NCBI RefSeq assembly: GCF_937996225.1
Contig: NZ_CALKTC010000080.1
Coordinates: 1-22,783, forward strand
From: an uncultured Campylobacter sp.
GTDB lineage: Bacteria > Campylobacterota > Campylobacteria > Campylobacterales > Campylobacteraceae
Direction: 5' to 3'
DNA: 22,783 nt
Below are positions 14,160 through 22,202 of this stretch, in pieces. Position 1 is the stretch's first letter. Each line of letters opens with the position of its first letter. The notes beneath the pieces were generated by a model. The model saw only the letters and a list, made by a program, of their open reading frames with translations. It ran no database searches and had not been told where the DNA came from. Made by a program: the position numbers and the translations under genes.

Positions 14160-14180
14160 TTAATGCCGAAACGGCCTTAA
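14160..14180 (-). terminator. Short hairpin after mltG
   Basis: TTAA-T-GCCG, loop AAA, CGGC-C-TTAA, three bases beyond the mltG stop. Read on the minus strand it is followed by an AT-rich but not U-rich stretch. Eight base pairs with one internal mismatch; a weak terminator at best. Confidence 0.4.
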
Positions 14181-14183
14181 ATT

Positions 14184-15134
14184 TTACCTCTGCGCCTTTA
14201 CGTTGCGCTCGTGCTCGGCTTGCGTGCGCGCAAAATCGTGAAGCCCCGTCTTTTTATTTCGCATAAAATACAGATACTCGCTCTTTGCAGGCGCGAAAAC
14301 GGCGCGTATTGCATCGCGAGAGACCACGCACACAGGCTCTTTGGGAAGTCCGTCGTTGAGGTAGGTGTTGTAGTGGCTGGTGTCGGTGCGGATGCGCTGC
14401 GGAGTGATCTTGACGTGCGAAAACTCGCCGTAATTCAGCGTGCCGTCCATCTGAAGGCGCATATTTTTGGCCAAGCGATTGTCGATGACGGAGGCTACGA
14501 GGGGCATCTCATCTGCGTTTGCGGCCTCTTTTTGAATGACCGAGGCCTTGATCAGCACCTGCTTCCACGCCGTGGCGTTATAGTCGCCGCTAAGCTCGCG
14601 CGACAATCCTTCGTGGAATTTTTGTGCGCTTGAGATGAGGTGGTCGATGATATTTTTTTCGCTTTCGTTTTTGCTAATTTTGTAGGTTTCAGGCACCAGA
14701 AAGCCCTCGTAAAACGGCGCCGTGGCGTTGTATTCGCGCTCAAGCTCGCTAAAGCTTAGCCCGCGATCTTTCGCAAGCTGTTTTAAAAACACGATCGTAG
14801 TCTCTCCGGGGATCAGCTTGATCTCGTTCATCACGGGCTTTGCGACGCTTAGCTCATACAAAAATTGATATTTGGGCAAATTTTCGCCGCTAAGCTCCAG
14901 CTCGCCGGTTTTTGCGCCGCCGTAAAAAGAAAGTAGCCTCGCATCAAATTTCGTAAATTTTGGATAACTCTTTGAGAGTTGCGATAAAATTTTCGTTGAG
15001 CTGCCCTGACCTATCTGTACGGTTTTCGCGTTGCCGACGCGCTCGTGTAGATCAAAGCCCACGGCCAAAAGAACGATAGCCGCAAGCTCGATACAAATGC
15101 ACGCCGCTTTGATGAGCTTTATAAAAAATTTCAT
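14184..15134 (-). CDS. mltG: Endolytic murein transglycosylase MltG (YceG family)
   Basis: Inner-membrane lytic transglycosylase that cleaves nascent peptidoglycan strands and so limits glycan length. 316 residues: one membrane helix (about 7-27), then a periplasmic YceG domain. The catalytic Glu203 sits in SVIQKEAANADEMPLVASVIDNRL; other family marks are MRLQMDGTLNYG (225-236), DTSHYNTYLNDGLPKEPV, and the end G-LHDFA-T-AEHERN. Start supported by AAAGGAA eight bases upstream. Transcribed divergently from the AsmA-like gene 129 bp away. Confidence 0.94.
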   Translation of the reverse strand: MKFFIKLIKAACICIELAAIVLLAVGFDLHERVGNAKTVQIGQGSSTKILSQLSKSYPKFTKFDARLLSFYGGAKTGELELSGENLPKYQFLYELSVAKPVMNEIKLIPGETTIVFLKQLAKDRGLSFSELEREYNATAPFYEGFLVPETYKISKNESEKNIIDHLISSAQKFHEGLSRELSGDYNATAWKQVLIKASVIQKEAANADEMPLVASVIDNRLAKNMRLQMDGTLNYGEFSHVKITPQRIRTDTSHYNTYLNDGLPKEPVCVVSRDAIRAVFAPAKSEYLYFMRNKKTGLHDFARTQAEHERNVKAQR

Positions 15135-15263
15135 GCATTCCTTTCAAAATTTAGCTGAAATTATAGGCAAATAAGCCAAAATTTTGAATAAATTTCATAT
15201 TATAAGCGCAGTTTTTCGGCACGCTCGATTTGGTTTTGAGCGTAGCTTTTTAATGGGACAATG

Positions 15264-17852
15264 ATGTATAAATTTTTAGCTAGATTTTTTCTTACTCTTA
15301 CTATACTTTTTATAATCTGCGCGGTAGGCCTAAAGCACGGTATTGCGATTTCACAGCTGGACGTGGGCTTTGCAAAGCTTGAGGGATTTTATCTCAAGCT
15401 AAATAAAAGTCTCGTGCTGCGCATCAAAAATCTTGAAATTACGCAAAATAATACACAAAATTTAGAGCAAAATTCCACTGATCTGCGCACGCAAAGCGAG
15501 AAAATTTTAGAATTTAGCAAAAAAATCTCGCTCATCAACTCCTTTTTCGAAGAGATCGACGTAGACAATATGAAAATAAAAGGCGAAAGCCTGAAACTAA
15601 AATACAAAAGCGACGTTTTTTACGCCGACACGCGGTTTTTTAGGCTAAACTCGCAGATCACGCCGAGCGCAAACGGGCTAAACTTCGATCCGATCGAGCT
15701 TGAACTAAATGATTTTAATCTCACTCTGCACGGCACGGCGCGAGCAAATTTCAGAGCCGATACGTATGATTTTAACGGCACCTTCGCTTCGCACGAGATC
15801 GCGGGCGAGCTTGACGTGCATAACATCGGCTCGGAGCTAAATATCGAGATAAACCGCGCCTCGGCCTTGAGTCTGAAAAATTTTATGAATGAGCTGGGCG
15901 CGCTTACGGGGCTAAATCCTCTTGCGAACGAGTGGATCTACGGCAAGGCGATCGCGCAAAACTACTATATCGAGAATCTGCATGCCAAAATCGATCTGAA
16001 AGACCCGCGCCCGATCGCCGAAAATGTTAGCGCCACGGCCTACGCGCAGGATCTTACGATAAAATTTCAGCCGCAAATCGAAGCCGTAACGGTAAAAGAT
16101 GCCAACATCACGCTCAAAAACGATTATCTAAGCTTCACGCTAAATGAGCCTAAATTTAAAGGCAAAAGCCTGGAGGGAAGCGGCGTGCGTATCGGCGGGC
16201 TTTTTGAAGAGAGGCCGATCGTATATCTGGATCTGCGGACCAAGGAGAGTTTGGGCAAGGACCTTATAGCGATCCTGCAAAGCTACGGCATAGACGAGCC
16301 CGTATATCCGCTAGGCGGCGGGATCGATGCGCGCGTGCTGATAGACGTGGACGTCGAAAAGGAAAGCGCCAAGGTAGATGCGAACGTGACGCTAAAAGAC
16401 GCCGATCTGATGATCTCTAAAGCGAAATTTCACTCCAAAGCCGCGCGGGTGCATATCACAGAAAAAAAAATCGACATCAAAGACGCGAATCTGCAAAATG
16501 AAATTTTTAACGCCACTGCAAGCGGCAGTATCGATATCGCCACGCGCAAAGCTAAATTTAACGGCGTTATTCATAGCTTCAATCTCTCCCCGAACGGCAA
16601 AGAAATTTTAAAATTTGGCGACGCACGAGATAATATAAGCCTTGATTTTAGCGGCAAAGCGCCGGTGCTGAGCTCGCAATTTTTAGGCGCGAAGATGAGC
16701 TTCGGCGAGCGGATCGAGATCAGCTCGCCCGATATTAGCGGAATTTTGCCATTTTCTAAGACGCTTAAAAACGCGGGCATTAGCGGCGGAGATCTTAAAA
16801 TTTTAACCAGCGATTTTACAAACTTAGATATCAGCAGCAACAATCTCATCTTTGATTTCGGTCTGCTGAACAAGGACGGAAGCCATTATAAAAACGACTC
16901 TTTCGCGCTTAGAGTGCGCGGCGGCGATCTGGAAGGCTCTAGCGGAAGCGGTAAAATTTCTCTTAAAATCAACAAAGGCGGCAACTTCGTCTCTTTAAAA
17001 GACGTGGACGTCGCGATCAATACGAGCGTGCAAACCAGCGAGTTTAATAGCGGCACAAAGGAGCGCTCACCGATAAATTTCAGCGGACAAAATTCTGCGA
17101 TCGTGCTATCCGATCTTAATAAGACGCTGAAATTTACGCACTTTAACGGCGTGCTGGACGGCAAAAATATGAACCTGAACGCAAGCTTCAAGCGCGGCGA
17201 CGTAAAGCTGATCTTTAAAAAGAGCTTGCTTCAAATTTTTGCGCAAAACATCAGCGGCGAGGCGCTTAATCAATTCCTGGGCTCGCAGAGCTTCGACGGA
17301 GGGGTATTTACTCTAAAAGCAAGCGGCATCGATCCGCGAAACTACCGCGGCGAGATCAACGTACAAAACACCTATCTGAAGGACTACATCATCTATCAAA
17401 GGCTGCTTAGCTTTATAAACTCCGTGCCATCGCTGCTTACGTTTAAGACGCCCGATTTCAACGATCGCGGCTTTAGCGTGCAGAAGGGTAAAATTTACTT
17501 TCGCCGCAGCGGTGATAAAATTTACATAAACGCGATGAACTTTACCGGCAGTAGCGCAGATATCGCCGGCAACGGCGAAGTGGATATGAAAAGCGGCGCG
17601 CTGAATATCGATCTGGAGCTTAAATACCTCAAAGACGCAAGCTCGATAATCTCAAAAATTCCGCTTCTAAATCATATCATCTTGGGCGAAAACAACACGA
17701 TTTCAACGATCATCGAGATTCGTGGCACGACGAAAAAGCCCACCTACTCGACCGGCGTTGCGACCGACGTGCTAAAAACGCCGTATAATCTCATCAAAAA
17801 CACGCTGATGCTGCCGTTCGTGATCTTCGGCGACAGCGAGGAGAACAAATGA
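15264..17852 (+). CDS. AsmA-like / YhdP-type envelope protein
   Basis: Large periplasmic protein, 862 residues, with one N-terminal membrane helix (about 4-22) and then long beta-strand-rich sequence without Cys. The C-terminal section (about 690-850: MNFTGSSADIAGNGEVDMKSG, IIEIRGTTKKP) is typical of the AsmA-like C-terminal domain. Proteins of this class are thought to form hydrophobic grooves that carry phospholipids between the inner and outer membranes; that role here is inferred from the family. Two ATGs follow each other; GGGA is two bases from the first (15261) and five from the second, so I use 15264. The 3' end overlaps xerH by 4 bp (ATGA), indicating co-translation. AAATTT motifs also occur inside this gene (e.g. 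16607-16620). Confidence 0.85.
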   Translation: MYKFLARFFLTLTILFIICAVGLKHGIAISQLDVGFAKLEGFYLKLNKSLVLRIKNLEITQNNTQNLEQNSTDLRTQSEKILEFSKKISLINSFFEEIDVDNMKIKGESLKLKYKSDVFYADTRFFRLNSQITPSANGLNFDPIELELNDFNLTLHGTARANFRADTYDFNGTFASHEIAGELDVHNIGSELNIEINRASALSLKNFMNELGALTGLNPLANEWIYGKAIAQNYYIENLHAKIDLKDPRPIAENVSATAYAQDLTIKFQPQIEAVTVKDANITLKNDYLSFTLNEPKFKGKSLEGSGVRIGGLFEERPIVYLDLRTKESLGKDLIAILQSYGIDEPVYPLGGGIDARVLIDVDVEKESAKVDANVTLKDADLMISKAKFHSKAARVHITEKKIDIKDANLQNEIFNATASGSIDIATRKAKFNGVIHSFNLSPNGKEILKFGDARDNISLDFSGKAPVLSSQFLGAKMSFGERIEISSPDISGILPFSKTLKNAGISGGDLKILTSDFTNLDISSNNLIFDFGLLNKDGSHYKNDSFALRVRGGDLEGSSGSGKISLKINKGGNFVSLKDVDVAINTSVQTSEFNSGTKERSPINFSGQNSAIVLSDLNKTLKFTHFNGVLDGKNMNLNASFKRGDVKLIFKKSLLQIFAQNISGEALNQFLGSQSFDGGVFTLKASGIDPRNYRGEINVQNTYLKDYIIYQRLLSFINSVPSLLTFKTPDFNDRGFSVQKGKIYFRRSGDKIYINAMNFTGSSADIAGNGEVDMKSGALNIDLELKYLKDASSIISKIPLLNHIILGENNTISTIIEIRGTTKKPTYSTGVATDVLKTPYNLIKNTLMLPFVIFGDSEENK

Positions 17853-18910
17853 AATTCCCGCTCGATTATAAGGATAGCTTTGAAAAATCGCTGCTGTTTT
17901 GGCTCGTAAAATTCGTGCGCTACAAGCTAAGCGCGCTATCGAATAAGGAGCTTAAAAACGACGCGCTGTTTCGCCGCGCGAGCCTGGCGCTAAATCACGA
18001 AGTAGCAAACATCAATGAACTCGAGCGGCTCGCAAAAGACGCACGAAATGCGGGCCTTACGGGCATTAACACTTACTTTAATCCGCTTAAAAAATTTTAC
18101 GAAGCGATCATGCAGTACGGTCTTGAGAGCATGAAAAATATCGACGAAGAGCTTTTGAGCGAAATTTTAGCTTCGATTACGGGCGGGCTGAGCGATGCGA
18201 GCAAAAAAAACTACCGCATCGCCGTGATAAATTTTTTCGGCTTCATCGACCGCCAAAACGAGCAGGACGGCACCTCACACAACTACGGCATCGAGCTTAA
18301 GCACTGGGGCGGCGTTAGCGGCAGCTGCGGCACGAAGCTTCCGGAGTTTATGAGCGAGGAGGAGCTGAAGCGGTTTTTGGACGCGATAAATCTAAGCGAG
18401 TTTCCCTCATTTGCCCATCGCAATCGCCTGATCGTAAAAATCATCGTCTACACCGGCATCCGCGTGGGCGAGGCGATAAATCTCAAGCGCAAAGATATCG
18501 CGCCAGAGGGCGATCTTTTCGTCATCCGAATCCGCGGCAAGGGCAACAAATACCGCATCGTGATGATTAAACGCCACCTGATCGAGGAGCATCTAAACGC
18601 ACTGGAGACGAATTTCGCAAACAAAGAGGGTTATCTTTTCGTCACCAAAAACGGCGCGCCGCTTACTCAGGCCTACGTCAGCGGCATCGTGGAGAAAATT
18701 TTAATGAGCGCGGGCATCCGTAAGGAAAAAAACGGCGCTCATATGCTGCGCCACACCTTCGCGACGATGCTTTACAAAAAGCAAAAGGACCTCGTACTCG
18801 TCCAGGAAGCTCTCGGCCACGCGAGCCTAAATACTTCGCGCATCTACACCCACTTCGACAGCGACAAACTGCGCCTTGCGGCGAAGGTCGCGGAGGAATT
18901 CGAGGAGTGA
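17849..18910 (+). CDS. xerH: Tyrosine recombinase XerH
   Basis: Site-specific tyrosine recombinase that in Helicobacter and Campylobacter acts alone at a dif-type site to resolve chromosome dimers. 353 residues, close to H. pylori XerH (about 360). The N-terminal core-binding domain (about 60-160) is followed by the catalytic domain with all expected residues: R205 (TGIRVGEAI), K231 (GKGNKYR), H298 and R301 (HMLRHTF), H324 (LGHASL) and nucleophile Y333 (RIYTH). There is no sign of truncation. ATGA overlap with the AsmA-like gene. No integrase-type neighbours or att-like duplications are seen, so a housekeeping role is more likely than a mobile element. Confidence 0.92.
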   Translation: MKFPLDYKDSFEKSLLFWLVKFVRYKLSALSNKELKNDALFRRASLALNHEVANINELERLAKDARNAGLTGINTYFNPLKKFYEAIMQYGLESMKNIDEELLSEILASITGGLSDASKKNYRIAVINFFGFIDRQNEQDGTSHNYGIELKHWGGVSGSCGTKLPEFMSEEELKRFLDAINLSEFPSFAHRNRLIVKIIVYTGIRVGEAINLKRKDIAPEGDLFVIRIRGKGNKYRIVMIKRHLIEEHLNALETNFANKEGYLFVTKNGAPLTQAYVSGIVEKILMSAGIRKEKNGAHMLRHTFATMLYKKQKDLVLVQEALGHASLNTSRIYTHFDSDKLRLAAKVAEEFEE

Positions 18911-19616
18911 AATTTTAAAATTTGAGGTAGCGAGAGGCTTGCTTGAGCGAGATTTTTTGGGATTTCGTTTTGAAGCGGCTTTGAAATTGTTTTTTATGGA
19001 ATTTATTTCACAAAAGTTTTGGAATTTTATTTTGAAAATTTTAAAATTTATTTTTCATATTCGAATAACAAAATCCAAAATCCTGCCTTTCGCATTTTAT
19101 AATTTAACTCATTAACTCGGCAAAATTTAAAATTAACGCGCGAGCCCTAGAGCTTGATCGCAAAAGAATCTAAAATTTTACTCTTTTGGAGTATAGAATA
19201 ATTTACTTTTTAGGTTTTCTCATGCGATTTTGCCTAAAATTCCAGATAAATTTAGTGCAAAATTTCATTTAAATTTTGACGATACGGGATTTCATCCGAG
19301 GATTTTATAAGCAAAAGATAATCGACATATTAAGAGGTAGCGGATATAAAATTTATCTGCAAATTCCGCAAGGATGGAATTTCTGATTTAAAATTTAAAC
19401 TCTCAAAATTTTATAGTTTGATTTACTTCCAAATTCTTATCGCACCGAATTCTCCTTAAAATTTAAAGACGCAAAAGATTTGCCACTAAAGTTTGCTGCA
19501 AAATTTACCGACGCGAAGTTTACTTCGTAAACAGCGCAGGAATCATATAGAAATTTCTAATAAAATTTAAAGAGATAAAATCATCGGCATGATTATTTTA
19601 GATTTATTTTACGACA

Positions 19617-19644
19617 GAAATCCCGCTCTTGCGAGCAGGATTTC
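19617..19644 (+). terminator. Hairpin in xerH-rbr region
   Basis: GAAATCC-C-GCTC, loop TTGC, GAGC-A-GGATTTC: twelve positions with one C/A mismatch, followed by ATTTCTT. It resembles a weak intrinsic terminator on the plus strand. Confidence 0.45.
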
Positions 19645-19674
19645 ATTTCTTAGGGGGATAAGAAAAGGAGTTTA

Positions 19675-19692
19675 GGCTAAATAAATTTAGCC
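19675..19692. repeat. 18-bp palindrome GGCTAAAT-AA-ATTTAGCC
   Basis: Perfect 8-bp arms with a two-base centre. It abuts the left arm of the larger inverted repeat at 19693 without a gap. Confidence 0.6.
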
Positions 19693-19750
19693 CGAGATTT
19701 CGTCTAGCCACGGAATTCGCGGCAAAAAGGAGCAAAAAGACGAAATCTCG
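19693..19750. repeat. 13-bp perfect inverted repeat with 32-bp loop
   Basis: Arms CGAGATTTCGTCT (19693-19705) and AGACGAAATCTCG (19738-19750). The loop contains CCACGGAATTCGCGG, itself nearly palindromic. A stem this long is unlikely by chance at this spacing; function unknown (RNA stem, protein-binding or recombination site). Confidence 0.6.
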
Positions 19751-19802
19751 CGCAAAATTTTAAGCTAAGATTTAAGCGATCGGCTCGCGACAATAAACCA
19801 GA

Positions 19803-19831
19803 TTTGCGACAGCTTCAAAAGCTATCGCAAA
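19803..19831 (-). terminator. Hairpin downstream of rubrerythrin
   Basis: TTTGCGA-C-AGCT, loop, AGCT-A-TCGCAAA: eleven base pairs plus one C/A mismatch, 25 bp beyond the rubrerythrin stop. No U-run follows on the minus strand, so it is a candidate terminator only. Confidence 0.5.
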
Positions 19832-19855
19832 AAACGCTGTGCCGCAAGCATCAAA

Positions 19856-20500
19856 TCAGACAAGCCTTTGTTTTTTGAAATACTCACGCGGAGCCTTGCA
19901 GAGCGGACAGGCGCCAGGAGCTTTCTTTCCGCGATGAACATGCCCACAGACCTCACACACCCAAACTTCCTCGTCAAAACTCTCGAAAAAGCCCTCCTCT
20001 AGCAGGATCTTTTGAAGCTCGTTGTATTCGCGCTCGTGCTCCTCCTCGACCTTGCCAATAGCGTTAAAAAGGCGCGCAACCTCTTTTTTACCCTCTTCGG
20101 TCGCGATTTTAGCAAAGCTCGGATACATGCTCTCGTGCTCGTAGCGCTCGCCGGCGGCGGCATCAAGCAGATTTTTATCCATCTTATCAAGCGGGATACC
20201 CGCAGCCGCGTGATGTGCCTTTAGCTCGGCTCTGGCATGCCATTTTTCGTTTTCGGCAGCCTCGTAAAAATGTCGCGCGATAGCGTGAAAGCCTGCCTCT
20301 TTGGCCAAATCGCCGTAAAGATCATATTTGTTGCGCGCTTGCGACTCGCCTGCGAATGCCTTCATTAAATTTACCTGCGTCAGATCCTCGGTAATGCATT
20401 TCATCGGCTCTCCGCAGCAGCTAAGCGTGCCGCCGCCTACTTTTTGCACCTCGACCTCCGCGCCGCACTTGTCGCATCTGTAAGTTTCGTACTGTCTCAT
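19856..20500 (-). CDS. Rubrerythrin with N-terminal desulforedoxin domain (desulforubrerythrin)
   Basis: Cytoplasmic peroxidase that reduces hydrogen peroxide and protects oxygen-sensitive enzymes. Three metal domains in 214 residues: a desulforedoxin-like Fe site, C9-x2-C12 and C28-C29; a four-helix diiron domain (about 40-165) with ligands E52, E85, H88, E118, E121, about E152 and H155; and a C-terminal rubredoxin, C182-x2-C185 and C198-x2-C201. This is the arrangement of C. jejuni Rrc. The start at 20500 has AAGGGGG about eight bases upstream; an ATG at 20518 would add six residues and lacks that site. A TATCAT box at 20536-20531 on the minus strand may be the promoter. Confidence 0.94.
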   Translation of the reverse strand: MRQYETYRCDKCGAEVEVQKVGGGTLSCCGEPMKCITEDLTQVNLMKAFAGESQARNKYDLYGDLAKEAGFHAIARHFYEAAENEKWHARAELKAHHAAAGIPLDKMDKNLLDAAAGERYEHESMYPSFAKIATEEGKKEVARLFNAIGKVEEEHEREYNELQKILLEEGFFESFDEEVWVCEVCGHVHRGKKAPGACPLCKAPREYFKKQRLV

Positions 20501-20913
20501 TTTCAACCCCCTTATCAAAAATTTTGTGGAATGATACCAAAGCTACTATTAAATTTTACTTAATAAATTTTATTCTTCTCAATAAATTTATATTTTTGAG
20601 AAAATTTCAGCGTGAAATTTCCATCCGTAAAATCTAAATTTAAGGTTTTTCAAAGCAAATGGAATTTCAAGCGAAAGTGCTAACACTCGATCATCTAAAA
20701 ATATGAAATTTAGTTTTCTGACTCATTTAGTCTACGATTTCAAGACGAGCCACATCATTGGAAATTTTTTAAAATTTGAAAGTTATCTCAAAAATAATTT
20801 GCTAATTTTGCCGCGCAGTCTTATTTCACGAGTATATGACAATGCTCGGCAAAAGTAGCCTTAAAATGCGCAACGAGCCGCCCAATTGTAATTATGAAGC
20901 GTTAAAAGCGTAA
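20501..20913. other. AT-rich spacer upstream of rubrerythrin
   Basis: 413 bp, no gene. The right-hand part follows the phosphatase stop. Next to rubrerythrin, TATCAT (20536-20531, minus) is a plausible -10 box, with AT-rich sequence upstream and no clear -35. I see no convincing PerR/Fur operator and no strong hairpin. Confidence 0.45.
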
Positions 20914-21600
20914 TTAAGGGCACTGCAGCATTACCATTTTGCCGCTATGATCAGTACTATGATCAGTAATATCTGAAAATTTATGAACGTCAAATTCTAA
21001 GCCGCAAATCGAGCAAGGAGGAAATTTATCGACTTCCTTCTTGCCTAAAAGCGAGCAAATTCCGCCTATTGCCGGATTATGTCCAACGATAAATACGCAT
21101 TCCGCGCTAGCTGCGTTAAAATTTCGCACAATATCTGCGCTAGAAATTTCCACATTGTTGCAAGATATCGCATTATTTTCGCTAATGCTAGCGGGAATTT
21201 TAGCGCTCTTAAAAGCAGAATTTTCCGCGTTTGCGTCGCGAGGTTTTTCGCTACTCAGACCAACCGCATTGTATTTTTCAACATTCACACTGCACCCAAA
21301 AAATCGTTTCTCATCCAAGCTGCGAACAAACTTTGCCAAATCCCATAAGCTTGCGTCGTATAACTCTCGCAATGACGCTATTTTTTTTGTCGCATCCAAC
21401 GCATTAGCGATAATTTGCGCCGTATGGAGTGCGCGTATAGCCGAACTTGTAATAATCAAATCAGGCATAAGTCCCAAGCTGCGCAGCTTTTCTCCGAGTT
21501 TAATTGCGCAAAGTTCGCCCACTTGGCTTAATGCCCGTTCAAAATCGCTTTTGCCGCCGCTTTGCGCCTCGGCATGTCTTATAAAATATATCCGTTTCAT
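20914..21600 (-). CDS. SixA-like histidine phosphatase with central insertion
   Basis: Member of the histidine phosphatase (phosphoglycerate-mutase-like) superfamily, SixA branch; SixA removes phosphate from phosphohistidine proteins. 228 residues against roughly 160 for SixA. Catalytic marks: R8-H9 (FIRHAEA), R56 (SSAIRALHTAQII), E79 (LRELYDA) and H174 (VFIVGHNPAIGG). The surplus is a Ser/Asn/Ala-rich stretch at about 100-165, between E79 and H174. The C-terminus carries a small duplication, TDHSTDHS, from a 12-bp repeat near 20946-20969. I start at 21600 (AAAGG six bases upstream) rather than at the ATG six bases earlier. The substrate protein is unknown. Confidence 0.85.
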   Translation of the reverse strand: MKRIYFIRHAEAQSGGKSDFERALSQVGELCAIKLGEKLRSLGLMPDLIITSSAIRALHTAQIIANALDATKKIASLRELYDASLWDLAKFVRSLDEKRFFGCSVNVEKYNAVGLSSEKPRDANAENSAFKSAKIPASISENNAISCNNVEISSADIVRNFNAASAECVFIVGHNPAIGGICSLLGKKEVDKFPPCSICGLEFDVHKFSDITDHSTDHSGKMVMLQCP

Positions 21601-21644
21601 CCGCATCCTTTCATAAAATTTTATGTATAATTTAGCGTTAAATT

Positions 21645-22202
21645 CTACAAAATTCTAAATTTTTTCTGGATCATTCCAAAGCCATAACCGACCACAAATC
21701 CCGCTATGTGCGCATACCATGCCACATTTACGCCCATTAACATCGGTGCAAAGCTCATTATCAAAATTGCGATAAAAATCCCGCCCGCATTGCGTTCATC
21801 AAAATAAGCAATCACGCCTAAAAGCACACAGATAGCGCCGCTAGCGCCTACGATATTGACGATTTCTCCCATGCTCATGGCATAACGGATATAAATCAGA
21901 CACAAAGCGCCACTCAGCAGCCCGCCTACGATGTAAAGTAGCGTAAATTTTATCCCACCGAACGCCCGCTCTAAAATCCCGCCGAATTGATACAAGACTG
22001 CCATATTCATCGCTAGATGCATCACTCCGCCGTGCATAAAAGATGAACTTAGTAGCTGCCACGGCATCCCCTCGAAAAAATATGGATTGAGCCCGAAAAA
22101 TAGGTAGGACTTAAAGCCGAAAAAATATTCTAATGCGAATGAAATCACGAAAAATAGGACATTCACGGCGATGATCGCGAGAGTAAATTTGCCTGATTGC
22201 AT
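21645..22202 (-). CDS. Rhomboid family intramembrane serine protease
   Basis: Polytopic inner-membrane protease cleaving transmembrane substrates. 185 residues, about six helices. Catalytic dyad S121 (GASGAICVLLG) and H165 (AWYAHIAGF); the oxyanion/structural motif is H57-GGVMH62-LAMN66. No extra N- or C-terminal domain. The ATG at 22226 has no ribosome-binding site, while the one at 22202 (MQSGKFTLAI) has AAGGAG five bases upstream, so I use 22202. Followed 44 bp later by the phosphatase gene on the same strand. Substrate unknown. Confidence 0.88.
   Translation of the reverse strand: MQSGKFTLAIIAVNVLFFVISFALEYFFGFKSYLFFGLNPYFFEGMPWQLLSSSFMHGGVMHLAMNMAVLYQFGGILERAFGGIKFTLLYIVGGLLSGALCLIYIRYAMSMGEIVNIVGASGAICVLLGVIAYFDERNAGGIFIAILIMSFAPMLMGVNVAWYAHIAGFVVGYGFGMIQKKFRIL

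Larger units (their letters stand above)
18911..19855. other. 0.95 kb gene-free region with inverted repeats downstream of xerH
   Basis: No convincing protein gene. Composition is AT-rich with AAATTT motifs (18911-18925, 19033-19050). A 36-codon frame at 19276-19386 (TTG start, no ribosome-binding site) reads like protein (KQKIIDILRGSGYKIYLQ) but cannot be assigned. From about 19510 the region becomes dense in inverted repeats: 19518-19532, 19617-19644, 19675-19692, 19693-19750 and 19803-19831. This would suit a structured RNA, a recombination site such as dif, or simply terminators of the two converging genes. Confidence 0.55.

Noticed and set aside
17849..18910. XerH as integrase of a genomic island
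   Set aside because: No att-like direct repeats, tRNA or phage genes nearby; overlaps a housekeeping-type gene and matches XerH in length and catalytic residues.
19276..19386. 36-codon frame, protein-like (KQKIIDILRGSGYKIYLQ)
   Set aside because: TTG start without ribosome-binding site, too short to assign; could be a gene remnant, but nothing supports it.
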